This document shows, in pieces, positions 1 through 8,100 of a DNA stretch of 64,000 bases; positions within the stretch are counted from its first letter, which is position 1, and every line of letters begins with the position of its first letter. The position numbers were made by a program, and so were the translations under genes. Source of the DNA: Anatilimnocola aggregata (lineage in GTDB: Bacteria; Planctomycetota; Planctomycetia; Pirellulales; Pirellulaceae); NCBI RefSeq assembly GCF_007747655.1, contig NZ_CP036274.1:3224001-3288000 (forward strand). Direction: 5' to 3'. Below the pieces are notes generated by a model that was not told where the DNA came from, ran no database searches, and saw nothing but the letters and a program-made list of their open reading frames with translations.

Positions 1-398
1 TCGGACGACGCGACGAGTTGCCCACCGATCGCCAGCCGTTCCTGGGCGAGTTGTAACTGATCGCGAACCAGTTCCACTTCACCCTGGCGTTGAAACGGCA
101 AGCAGGCCAGATCGAACTCTTGCTCGGGTGGGTCCGCCACGCAGACTAATTGAAAACTTTCTCGCCGGCGGCCGACTTGCAGCGCGCTTTGCTGCATCGC
201 ATACAGATCTAGAAACCAGCACGTGACGGCTGACTCGAGGTGGGCATCGGCAAAGGCAGTCGCGAATTGTGCGCGGCCCAGCGTGGTGCAGAGGAGTCGC
301 TCACCTTTAAGTCGCGGCAAGAAGTCGATCAGCAGTTGTTCGGCGGAACGGGCCGGGTCGGGCGGGAAGAGGGAGCGGGGCGCAACAGGGGAGGGCAT
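1..398 (-). CDS. Class I SAM-dependent methyltransferase, RsmC/MTS-like (3' part beyond window)
   Basis: The minus strand is open from an ATG at 398 to the window edge, giving about 132 residues with no stop. The stretch VCVADPPEQEFDLACLPF followed by LAQERLAIGGQLVAS resembles the N-terminal half of RsmC/RlmG-type rRNA guanine-N2 methyltransferases. In those proteins a degenerate methyltransferase-like domain precedes the catalytic one. The catalytic half with its SAM-binding glycines and NPP motif would lie outside the window, so the activity cannot be confirmed. No good ribosome binding site is visible, and an in-frame stop lies a short way upstream, so this start is reasonable. The specific substrate is unknown. 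Confidence 0.6.
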   Translation of the reverse strand, partial: MPSPVAPRSLFPPDPARSAEQLLIDFLPRLKGERLLCTTLGRAQFATAFADAHLESAVTCWFLDLYAMQQSALQVGRRRESFQLVCVADPPEQEFDLACLPFQRQGEVELVRDQLQLAQERLAIGGQLVASS

Positions 399-669
399 GG
401 AGCAGATTTCGCTGAAACTCGTTGATGGTCGGTAAACGGCCACTCAGGTTATCACGCAGGCCAGTTAAGGCCAATCATCGCTCCCTCAATCGGGTGCAGT
501 TACGGCGTTTTGGGTAACAAAGCTGTGGGATACCGCCAAAAAGCGGCTGTTTTAGTGCCTCACTCGCCTTTGGGCCGCGGCTGGCACGTCGCCTGCATAA
601 GAGTTTATCTCGTTAGCCTGAGTCCTGCTGCTCAGAAATGAGACACACTTTCTTAAATGGAGATAGACC

Positions 670-984
670 ATGAAATCGATTCTTCTCAGTATGGTGGCAG
701 CGAGCGCCTTGTGGATTGGCGGGACGTTTACGTCGCAGGCCGACGCTCAAATTCGCGGCGGCTACCGTGGTGGTTATCGCGGCGGGTACTACTCTGCTCC
801 GAGATACTACAACAACAACTATCGGAGTAACTACCGGCCATATTACAGCGGCTACCGTGGTTACAGCCGACCGTACTACGGCGGCTACAACTACGGCTAC
901 GGACGTCCCTACTACGGTGGCGGTTACTATCGACCCGGCGTGAGCGTCGGCGTCGGCGGCCTTGGGATCGGCGTAGGCTTCTAA
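670..984 (+). CDS. Small secreted Gly/Tyr/Arg-rich protein
   Basis: A 104-residue protein with a clear signal peptide (residues 1 to about 26, ending SQADAQ). It is followed by a low-complexity body of GGYRGGY and RPYYGGY units and a hydrophobic glycine tail ending GIGVGF. A GGAG ribosome binding site lies just upstream of the ATG. It resembles the protein at 1375 in signal peptide (MKSILLSMVAA against MKSFLYTLVAV), in the RPYYG units and in the Gly-Phe end, so the two are probably diverged paralogs. The composition suggests a structural or envelope-associated role. No enzyme motif is present and the function is not known. Confidence 0.75.
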   Translation: MKSILLSMVAASALWIGGTFTSQADAQIRGGYRGGYRGGYYSAPRYYNNNYRSNYRPYYSGYRGYSRPYYGGYNYGYGRPYYGGGYYRPGVSVGVGGLGIGVGF

Positions 985-1024
985 GCTCGCCTGCAAACAA
1001 ACAATCTGGTTGAACAATTCGAAC

Positions 1025-1048
1025 ACGTGATCTGTTCACAGATCACGT
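1025..1048 (+). other. Perfect 10-bp-stem hairpin downstream of the Gly/Tyr-rich gene
   Basis: ACGTGATCTG at 1025-1034 pairs with CAGATCACGT at 1039-1048 around a TTCA loop. No T tract follows directly. It stands just ahead of a proper terminator, so it may protect the 3' end of the transcript or be an operator palindrome. Confidence 0.5.
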
Positions 1049-1056
1049 CCCTACAG

Positions 1057-1110
1057 GGAAGTCGCCGCGAGCTGGGCCGAACAGGCTTGGCGGGCGACTT
1101 CCTTTTTTTT
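1057..1110 (+). terminator. Rho-independent terminator of the 670-984 gene
   Basis: GGAAGTCGCC at 1057-1066 pairs with GGCGACTTCC at 1093-1102, and eight T residues follow at 1103-1110. Confidence 0.85.
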
Positions 1111-1374
1111 GCGCGCACGTGAAACAGCAGAGCGGCGGCGGGGCCTCCTTTAGGCCACGGATATATCAGTTTGATGGCGGCGTGTTGTCGAAGTGACGAC
1201 GCTGTCGCGTGTGGCTGACCACTTTGGCATGTTGCCAAAAATCTTAACTCGTTTCCGGCATTGAGCTTGCGACAATTGGGAAAAAACTGGCACACCCACT
1301 GCTTTATTACTGATCCGTTGCTCGGGCACATCGCTCGGCCGAATCAAAAAGATCAAGCACAAGGGAGTTCTGCG

Positions 1375-1683
1375 ATGAAAAGTTTTCTCTACACATTGGT
1401 TGCTGTGGCTGCTCTGTCGCTCGGTGGCGTGTTCACTTCGACGGCTTCGGCCGGCGGTGGGCACGGTCATGGGGGGCATCATCATGGCGGGCACGGTGGT
1501 CATGGCCATCACAATCATGGCCATCATGGCCATCATGGTCACCACCACCACAACCACCGCAATCACTATCACGGCGGCTACTACCGTCCGTACTACGGCA
1601 ATTATGGCTACGGCAACCCCTACTATCGCCAGAACGGAGTCTACTTCGGTGGCAGCAACTTCGGCGTACGGATCGGGTTCTAA
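1375..1683 (+). CDS. Small secreted His/Gly-rich protein
   Basis: A 102-residue protein with a signal peptide (about residues 1-25, ending STASA). Next comes a dense His/Gly stretch (GHGGHHHGGHGGHGHH and similar, residues about 27-65), then a Tyr-rich segment (YYRPYYGNYGYG) and a tail ending VRIGF. The ATG at 1375 is chosen over an upstream in-frame start because AAGGGAG at 1361-1367 is well spaced and the signal peptide starts there. It is a probable paralog of the protein at 670. The histidine clusters could bind divalent metals such as nickel, copper or zinc; that is inferred from composition only. Confidence 0.75.
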   Translation: MKSFLYTLVAVAALSLGGVFTSTASAGGGHGHGGHHHGGHGGHGHHNHGHHGHHGHHHHNHRNHYHGGYYRPYYGNYGYGNPYYRQNGVYFGGSNFGVRIGF

Positions 1684-1870
1684 GCAGTCGCAGGTTCGAT
1701 ATGCGTACGTGCCCATGGAGGGGCCAACACTTTCGGCCGCTCGCTCGGCTGGTGCTGTGCTGGCCGATCAGCACTAGCGAAGCCAGCGGCTGAAGTTTGG
1801 CTCGCCCACGAAGATTGCTGCTCGAGTGTAGAACGTGATGTTCGAACAATGAGCAACAAGAAATGAAAAA

Positions 1871-1906
1871 GTCCGGGCCCTTCGCTTTTGGCGAAGGGTC
1901 CCGGAC
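1871..1906 (-). terminator. Strong hairpin with a T tract on the minus-strand side
   Basis: A 15-16 bp near-perfect stem (GTCCGGG..CCCTTCGC against GCGAAGGG.CCCGGAC). On the minus strand it is followed by TTTTTC, so it would terminate leftward transcripts. No minus-strand gene is visible to its right, so it may instead serve the 1375 gene as a stable 3' hairpin. Confidence 0.55.
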
Positions 1907-2331
1907 CGTCGTCCCCCCCGGGATTATCGATAGTGCGACCATTCGGTCGCTGATCTGTTCGTTAAAGAAACGCAGGGCGCTTCCTGTTGCTGAACACCGG
2001 TTGCAGCGATCAAGTCGCTCGCAGCGGTGATGGTTAAGAAATCGGTCAGCGAGCCCTTGCGACTTTGGCAAAGTTTGCCGGTTGTCTCTTAAAACCGTCA
2101 CTTTGTCGGATTTCGACACTCCACTTCTTCTCCAGTCGCTCTTGGCTGCGCGCGGCGAATTGTGTATTCGCTTCTCCGTCATCGTGCGCAGATTGCGTTT
2201 GCCAGCAAGGCTAGCAAATTGTGCGGTGTGCTCGGTCCAGGACAATGACTGATTCGGCGGCGGTGTTTTGGTCGATCTTAACGGTTAGCCAAACCTTGCC
2301 GGCCGAAATGGGCCCGTGATAGTTGCCCGTG
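1907..2331. other. Gene-free spacer upstream of the motor operon
   Basis: No convincing coding sequence is present. Open frames here have arginine/serine-rich, shadow-like composition. The leader and promoter of the ExbB-like operon should lie here, but no clear promoter hexamers could be assigned. Confidence 0.4.
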
Positions 2332-2346
2332 AGAAAGGATGCTCCG

Positions 2347-3708
2347 GTGTCGCAAGAGATTAAGTCGCCAGCAGCGAACAAGCAGAATGCCCTCTGGTCC
2401 CTGATCAGCGGGGTGGGTTGGCCCCTCATGCTCGGTCTGGGACTGGCGGTCATCTTTTATGCGCTGATTTATCGAGGGCCCCTGCATCATCCCTCGATGA
2501 TTCGCTACTTTGGCGGTCACCCGATCAATATTATCGAGACCGCGCTGTTCTTCATCGGACTGGTCGCGCTCATCAACAAGATGCTCGACGTGATTGCCCA
2601 GCAAGCTTCGCTGGGGGCCATCAGCCTGGGTGAATTCAACGGCCCGCAACCGACCACCAAGGCTGGCGAACTGCTCGATATTCTCTCGTCACTCTCCAAA
2701 CGGCTGCAAGAAACGTATCTCGGCCGGCGTTTGACCGACGCGCTCGAAGCCGTCGAGCGAAATGGCTCGGCCGATAAGCTGGAAGAGGAATTGAAATACT
2801 TGTCCGATATGGACGGCGGTCGGCAGCAGGAAAGTTACTCGCTGGTCCGAATCATTATTTGGGCCACGCCGATGCTCGGGTTTTTGGGTACGGTCGTCGG
2901 CATTACTGCCGCGCTGGGTGACCTGGGCAAAGAGCTTGGTTCTCAATCGGCAGATGCCGGCGGAGGCCTGCAGGGGGCAATGACCGGCCTGCTGGCTGGA
3001 TTGTATGTGGCCTTCGATACCACCGCGATCGCCCTTTGCTTTTCGATTGTGTTGATGTTTATTCAATACGGCATCGACCGGGTTGAAATGGAGCTGCTGG
3101 GTCAGGTTGACAAGCGCGCCGCACAGGAACTGATCGGCCGCTTCGAAATGGTCGGCGCTTCGAGCGATCCGCAGCTGCAATCGATCCATCGCATGACGCA
3201 GCTCGTCGTGGCTGGCACCGAACAACTTGTCCTCCGGCAAGCCGAGCTCTGGCAGCAGACGATTCACTCGGCCCATGGTCACTGGGACCGCTTACAGCAG
3301 TCGAGTGGCCAGCAGTTGCAAGCTTCGCTCACAGCATCGCTGACGGAGTCGCTCGAGCAACATGCCACTCATCTGGCGAGGATCGAGCACTCGTCAGCCG
3401 AACACATGCTTAAACGCTGGGAACAATGGCAGGGGGCGCTCAATGAGAACGCCAAACTGCTGTATGCCCAGCAACAAGAAATGGCTCGCCAGGGTGAACT
3501 GATGACCCAAGCTATTCGCGCTGCTGGTGATGTGGTGCAGCTCGAGAAGGCTCTGAATAGCAACCTGTCGGCACTCGCCGGTTCCAAGAACTTCGAGGAA
3601 ACCGTTATGAGTCTGGCTGCGGCGATTCACCTCCTCAACAGCCGGCTGGGGCGTTCCGATGCTCAGCATGTTGAACTTGGACCTCAAGGCAGGAGTCGTG
3701 CGGCATGA
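2347..3708 (+). CDS. MotA/TolQ/ExbB-family proton channel protein
   Basis: About 453 residues with four membrane segments at roughly residues 25-45, 65-85, 169-191 and 219-243. The third and fourth carry the family signature: TPMLGFLGTVVGITAAL, then GAMTGLLAGLYVAFDTTAIAL. A long alpha-helical cytoplasmic tail (about 260-440) follows, rich in Gln, Glu and His, probably coiled coil. GTG at 2347 is preferred because GAAAGGA sits about 8 bases before it; in-frame TTG 2323 and GTG 2329 are alternatives. The gene overlaps the next by ATGA. By analogy it forms the pentameric ion channel of a motor with the two downstream single-pass proteins. Confidence 0.85.
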   Translation: MSQEIKSPAANKQNALWSLISGVGWPLMLGLGLAVIFYALIYRGPLHHPSMIRYFGGHPINIIETALFFIGLVALINKMLDVIAQQASLGAISLGEFNGPQPTTKAGELLDILSSLSKRLQETYLGRRLTDALEAVERNGSADKLEEELKYLSDMDGGRQQESYSLVRIIIWATPMLGFLGTVVGITAALGDLGKELGSQSADAGGGLQGAMTGLLAGLYVAFDTTAIALCFSIVLMFIQYGIDRVEMELLGQVDKRAAQELIGRFEMVGASSDPQLQSIHRMTQLVVAGTEQLVLRQAELWQQTIHSAHGHWDRLQQSSGQQLQASLTASLTESLEQHATHLARIEHSSAEHMLKRWEQWQGALNENAKLLYAQQQEMARQGELMTQAIRAAGDVVQLEKALNSNLSALAGSKNFEETVMSLAAAIHLLNSRLGRSDAQHVELGPQGRSRAA

Positions 3709-5612
3709 GCAAGAAGGTTCGCCGGCAAGCTATCGGCGTCGCCCTCTTCCCGTTCCTTGCCGTACTAATTTGCACGATGGGCGCCTTGATCGTGCTGCTC
3801 GTGTTGCTGGTGCAACAGGCGCGGCTTGATGCGCACGATGTCGTGAAGAACAAGCAGCGGACTCCGCCGCCTGTCGACCCGCTCGCGGCCGAACGCAAGA
3901 TCGCGCAAGAGAAAATCGAAGACGAGCAGTGGCGGCAAGGAATGCTCGAACAGCAACGGCTCGAACAGGCTGAGGTATTGGCCTCCAGTCGCGTGAAAGT
4001 TGCGCACTTAGAAGATCACATCCGCCGCTTGCAGGACCAGGCCCGCGCGCTGATGACCCGCGCGCAGGAAATCGATCGTGGCGAAACGGCGAAAATCGCT
4101 GATGTCACGGCCGAGCAAACTGAACTGGCGAAACTGCAAGCCGAGATCGCCCGCCGCAAGACCGAACTCGAAGACAAGAAAAAGAAGCTGGCCGAAAAAG
4201 ATCGCTCATTCGCGCTGATTCCCTACGATGGGCCCAACGGCACCAAGCGCCGGCCGATTTACATTGAATGCCGCATCGAAGGTGTGGTGCTACAGCCCGA
4301 AGGTCTCATTCTCGGACCTGCCGACTTCAGTGGCCCGATGAATCCGGGCAATCCGCTTGATGCGGCGCTCCGTACCATTCGCGAGGCCTGGAAGCGGTCG
4401 GGTGAACCGGGCGAGCCTTATCCGCTGTTGGTCGTGCGCCCCAGCGGCATTGTCGCCTATCAAGCAGCGCGACAGGCGCTCCGCGGTTGGGATGACGAGT
4501 TTGGTTACGAACTCGTCTCCGACGAGAAACGACTCGACTACGGCTCGCCGAATCCGGCCATGCAAAGCATGCTCGAAGAAGTGGTCGGCAAAGCGCGCGA
4601 ACGACAAGTAATGCTGGCTGCTGCCATGCCGCGCAAGTTTCAAGACGATGACACGCTGACCTCGTTCTCGCCGCAAGATCAACCTGAATTCCAGGCCGCT
4701 GTGAATGCGGCGCGCGGTTCGGGTGGTGTCGGCAATGGCAACGGCGAATTCGCTGGTGGAGCAGGGAGCATCGGTGGCAACGGCGGCTACAACCCAGGCA
4801 GTAACGCCCCTGGCATAGGCAATCCTCAAGGCACTTATGGTGCTCCGGGCAATCCTGGAACCGGGCCTGGTATCGGGCCTGGAACGGCCGGTGGTGGCCC
4901 GAATGCACAGTTCGCCGCCAGCAGTGTTCAGGCCAACAGTATTCAGGCCAACAGTATTCAGGCCAACAGGGCAGGGCAGGGGGGCGCGACGGGTGGCAGC
5001 GGTGCCGCGAACAATAACACCGGAGCGAATGCCGGCGCAAATGGCCAATACAGCACCGGACAAACCAGCGGTGGCGGCGGTTCGAGCACGGGACGTCCCA
5101 CCACCAACATCAATACCGGACAAATGGCAGGGCAGGGGAGCCCCAGTGGTTCCGCCAGCGGTTCGCCCAATACCAACTCGGCTGCTGCGTCGGGCTCGAA
5201 TCCAGGCGGCACGCCCAGTGTTACGAGCGGTGCGAAAAGTAGTCAGCAGCGCGCGGGCAACTCGCGCACGGCGAGCAATTGGGGATTGCCCGGCGCTCAA
5301 GGACGAACCACTGCGGTCACACGGCCAATTCGCGTGGTCTGCTTGCCCGATCGATTGGTTGTCGTTCCCGAGCGAGGTGACGATCGCGCTGTCAGCACCA
5401 TTGCCGTCTCGCCGCAAATGAAACCTGAAGAGGCCGATGCCTTTGTGAAGGCGGTGCAAAAGCACTTGGATGCGTGGGGCCCCGCCATGACCAATGGCTA
5501 TTGGAAACCGGTGCTGCAAGTCGAAGTGACCCGCGCCGGCGAAGGACAATTCACGGCTTTACAGCAGATGCTGAATGGCAGTGGCTTTGATTTGCAAAGG
5601 AAGACGCCGTGA
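3705..5612 (+). CDS. Single-pass ExbD-like motor partner with long Gly/Asn linker, lacking the membrane Asp
   Basis: 635 residues. One N-terminal membrane segment (residues about 12-36, FPFLAVLICTMGALIVLLVLL) aligns with the ExbD/TolR helix, but Ala19 stands where ExbD has its essential aspartate. Next come a charged coiled coil (about 50-165), a folded domain (about 165-320), a Gly/Asn/Ser/Pro-rich linker (about 330-530) and a C-terminal domain (about 535-630). No OmpA-type peptidoglycan-binding domain is seen. It starts in an ATGA overlap with the ExbB-like gene, so the two are probably translationally coupled. The linker holds a 15-bp tandem repeat and three copies of the GGGCAGGG motif. 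Confidence 0.75.
   Translation: MSKKVRRQAIGVALFPFLAVLICTMGALIVLLVLLVQQARLDAHDVVKNKQRTPPPVDPLAAERKIAQEKIEDEQWRQGMLEQQRLEQAEVLASSRVKVAHLEDHIRRLQDQARALMTRAQEIDRGETAKIADVTAEQTELAKLQAEIARRKTELEDKKKKLAEKDRSFALIPYDGPNGTKRRPIYIECRIEGVVLQPEGLILGPADFSGPMNPGNPLDAALRTIREAWKRSGEPGEPYPLLVVRPSGIVAYQAARQALRGWDDEFGYELVSDEKRLDYGSPNPAMQSMLEEVVGKARERQVMLAAAMPRKFQDDDTLTSFSPQDQPEFQAAVNAARGSGGVGNGNGEFAGGAGSIGGNGGYNPGSNAPGIGNPQGTYGAPGNPGTGPGIGPGTAGGGPNAQFAASSVQANSIQANSIQANRAGQGGATGGSGAANNNTGANAGANGQYSTGQTSGGGGSSTGRPTTNINTGQMAGQGSPSGSASGSPNTNSAAASGSNPGGTPSVTSGAKSSQQRAGNSRTASNWGLPGAQGRTTAVTRPIRVVCLPDRLVVVPERGDDRAVSTIAVSPQMKPEEADAFVKAVQKHLDAWGPAMTNGYWKPVLQVEVTRAGEGQFTALQQMLNGSGFDLQRKTP
4923..4967 (+). repeat. 15-bp tandem repeat, three units
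   Basis: Three units of AGTRTTCAGGCCAAC, the first with one substitution, encode QANSI-type pentapeptides in the linker of the ExbD-like protein. The array abuts two overlapping GGGCAGGG motifs at 4969-4984. Confidence 0.9.
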
Positions 5613-6625
5613 GACGCCGAACCGCACAGGTCGAAGCGCCGGGCCAGGATTCCTTCTTGGATGTCGTCGCCAATCTCGTCGGGATCTTGATCATCCTGGT
5701 GATGATCGTCGCTGCGCAGGCCAAACGGGGTTTCATCGCGGCTGAAATGCCGGTCGAAACGCCGGCAGCGGAAATTGCTCCGCTACCCGATGTGATCGCG
5801 GCCACCGCAGCTGCCAACGAAGTCGAGCAAGGGATTGTGCAGATCAAGCGGAATCTGGCTGCCCAAAACCTCGAGTTGCAAATCAAGCAGCAAGAGCGTG
5901 CGCGCCTGCAACTGCTCGTGACGGTGGCTGAGCAATCGCTGGAGAAGCACCGCAACAAACTGAGTTCCGAAGATCAGCAGCGGTTCGATCTGAAGTCGCA
6001 AATGGATCAATCGCTCAAGGAGCTACTGCAACTCGATATTGAGCGGATGACCCTCGAACAGTCCCGTCCGGGCAATGTCATTCCCCATCTGCCGACGCCG
6101 ATGGCGAAGACAGTCTTTGGCAAGGAGATTCATTTTCGTCTGCTCGGTGGCAAAATTGTTTATCTTCCCTGGGACGAAATGATTGAAGCGATGAAGGCGG
6201 ACTTGCCTCGGCAAGCTCAAAAGCTGGCCGATACGCCGCGCGCCGAATTTGGGTTGCCGATTATCGCGGGCTTTGGTGCCAAGTACATCTTGCGGCGGTT
6301 TGATGTCGACGTGCAAACTCGCATTGCCGCTGCGCGGCAAACTCGTATCGGACTCGAACGCTTCTTCTTTGTGCAAGTCGACGACCCGATTGGCGAAACG
6401 ATGGACCAGGCAATGCGCCAAGGCTCGCAGTTTCGCGGCCGCTTGGGAACCGTCAATCCGCAGCAAGCAACGGTCACCTTGTGGGTCTATCCCGATAGCT
6501 TCGAAGAGTTCCGCGCCGTCAAGCAGGAACTTTTTCGTCTCGGTTATCTCACTGCTGGCCGGCCACTCCCCGCTGGTCATCCCATCGGCGGCTCGCCCGA
6601 AGGCTCAAGGTCGTCGGCCGAGTGA
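5609..6625 (+). CDS. Second ExbD-like single-pass motor partner, with the membrane Asp
   Basis: 338 residues from a GTG that overlaps the previous stop (GTGA). The single membrane segment (SFLDVVANLVGILIILVMIV, residues 15-34) matches the ExbD/TolR helix and keeps the protonatable aspartate (Asp18). A Gln/Glu/Arg-rich coiled coil (about 70-150) and a periplasmic domain (about 165-320) follow. The periplasmic domain is organised like that of the upstream protein: IHFRLLGGKIVYLPWDE here, IYIECRIEGVVLQPEG there. Together the three genes look like a complete ExbB5-ExbD2-like machine with two different ExbD-type chains. The force recipient is unknown. Confidence 0.75.
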   Translation: MRRRTAQVEAPGQDSFLDVVANLVGILIILVMIVAAQAKRGFIAAEMPVETPAAEIAPLPDVIAATAAANEVEQGIVQIKRNLAAQNLELQIKQQERARLQLLVTVAEQSLEKHRNKLSSEDQQRFDLKSQMDQSLKELLQLDIERMTLEQSRPGNVIPHLPTPMAKTVFGKEIHFRLLGGKIVYLPWDEMIEAMKADLPRQAQKLADTPRAEFGLPIIAGFGAKYILRRFDVDVQTRIAAARQTRIGLERFFFVQVDDPIGETMDQAMRQGSQFRGRLGTVNPQQATVTLWVYPDSFEEFRAVKQELFRLGYLTAGRPLPAGHPIGGSPEGSRSSAE

Positions 6626-6690
6626 GAAGAATTGCAGACCGCTGATTTGAGATTGCAGATTGAAGGCAAGCTCGTTCCCTTATCTGCAAT

Positions 6691-6720
6691 AAAAAAGCCC
6701 GCTGATTTCTCAACGGGCCT
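6691..6720 (-). terminator. Rho-independent terminator for the 6760-7770 gene
   Basis: On the minus strand GCCCGTTGAG and CAGCGGGC form a short GC stem followed by TTTTTTATT. It lies about 40 bases past the stop codon of the LEPR-type gene. Confidence 0.75.
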
Positions 6721-6759
6721 GACTAATTCTGCATTCTGCCTTCTCACTTCTGCATTTGC

Positions 6760-7770
6760 TCACTCCGAGACATCCAAGATCGTCTCGATGCTGCTGATAT
6801 CGAGCGGGCTGTTGCCGCCCGCATCTTCCAGCTTGTCAGTGCCGCCACCACCGTTGAGTTCGACATCGGCTGCGATCAGTTCGAAGATTTGCAGCAGGTC
6901 GTTCCCCAACCCAAGGTTGATATCAATTTCGTCCAGGGCTTCGACTTCGACGGCAATCACCGTGTCGTTGCCGCCGCCGGCATCCACCAGCAGGTCGTCG
7001 GCAATGAGTAGGTCGAACAGTTCGACTTTGTCGTCGCCCGCTTGAGTCCGAATGATCAGATCGCTGTTGTTCTCGATTTCGGCAAAGAACAGGTGGACCA
7101 GATCGTTTTCGCTTCCAGTATCGATGTCGACCAGTCCCTTAAATTCGGCGAAGTCGATCAACACCTGGTCGTTACCGCCGTTGGTATCAATTTCGAGTGC
7201 CTGGCCACTTGAGCCGACTGCGTTCACAGTGACTCCATCCAAGCGGACGATGTCGATTCCCGTGCCGCTGCCGCCATCGACCTTGAGTTTGCCTCCGACG
7301 GTCATATCATCGGCGGCGTAGGTGTCGGCTCCATCGCCGAGGTTCACGGTGACATTCTTGGCGAACTTCACCGGCTGGAACGATGTCGGCAGACCAGGTT
7401 GCGAAGCGAAGAAACCTTGACCATCGGAGATGTGAACTTGATCGTTGCCGCCGTTCATGTTGAAAGTCACGTTGCCGGTGACGCCGCTGAACACCTTGAA
7501 ACCGGCACCGTTGATCGAGGTGTTCGCACCGGCTTGCTTGAGGCCAACGACAGCAAACTGGTTGCTGGAGATTTGGCGAATTTGGACCCCGTTACCTTGA
7601 GCATCGCCGGTCACTGTCAAGTTACCGGACGAGAGCGTGACGTTAACGTTGCCGGCCATCAGTTCGCGAGCTTCGAGGGCTTCGACCCCGTAGCGGCGAG
7701 TGGTCTTGGGGGGAGCAACTTTGCGAGCAGCGGGCTTGCGAGCAGAACGGGCAGTGGTGAAACGCGACAT
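6760..7770 (-). CDS. Exported LEPR-XLL-type repeat protein
   Basis: 336 residues. A basic N terminus (about 25 residues of Arg, Lys, Ala and Pro) leads to VEALEARELMAGNV. This is a variant of the LEPR-XLL motif that marks large exported planctomycete proteins. The rest is a run of beta-strand repeats with GGxxDxV and GxGxD turns (NGGNDQV, LGDGADTY, GGGNDTV, GLGNDLL), as in calcium-binding beta-solenoids. AAGGAA lies 8 bases before the ATG. It shares its plan with the proteins at 38503 and 40610. It is probably displayed on or released from the cell surface; no catalytic motif is seen. Confidence 0.8.
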   Translation of the reverse strand: MSRFTTARSARKPAARKVAPPKTTRRYGVEALEARELMAGNVNVTLSSGNLTVTGDAQGNGVQIRQISSNQFAVVGLKQAGANTSINGAGFKVFSGVTGNVTFNMNGGNDQVHISDGQGFFASQPGLPTSFQPVKFAKNVTVNLGDGADTYAADDMTVGGKLKVDGGSGTGIDIVRLDGVTVNAVGSSGQALEIDTNGGNDQVLIDFAEFKGLVDIDTGSENDLVHLFFAEIENNSDLIIRTQAGDDKVELFDLLIADDLLVDAGGGNDTVIAVEVEALDEIDINLGLGNDLLQIFELIAADVELNGGGGTDKLEDAGGNSPLDISSIETILDVSE

Positions 7771-8100
7771 GACAGAATTCCTTGAACTGAGGTGGGATAA
7801 AGTGAGGCGGGAGACGAGTGTCAGGCTTTTTCGTTAGCACTTGTAACTCTCGTCAGGATGGTTAGGCGGGGAATGCGGGAATTTGTTTCGCAGGTTATTC
7901 GCAACTTTCAGCGGGAGCGAGCGAAGCCCACAGACATGCTGGCATCGAGGCCGGTTGCCTCTCTGGATTTGTAGGCGAACTTGCTGTTTACTAGGTGACC
8001 TGCCAGGCAGCAAAGTCATGGAATCTTGCGACCGCTGCCCGCAACGCTTTGCCCAGTTCCAGTTGGGCGAGGGGACCGATTTAGTCGCCAAAGGATTGAG

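Noticed and set aside
4290-5549. Long minus-strand frame opposite the ExbD-like gene
   Set aside because: Shadow of a real gene; arginine/alanine-rich with no family features.
2347-6625. Zorya-type defence system (ZorAB)
   Set aside because: The partners lack an OmpA-type peptidoglycan-binding domain and no ZorC, ZorD or ZorE genes follow.
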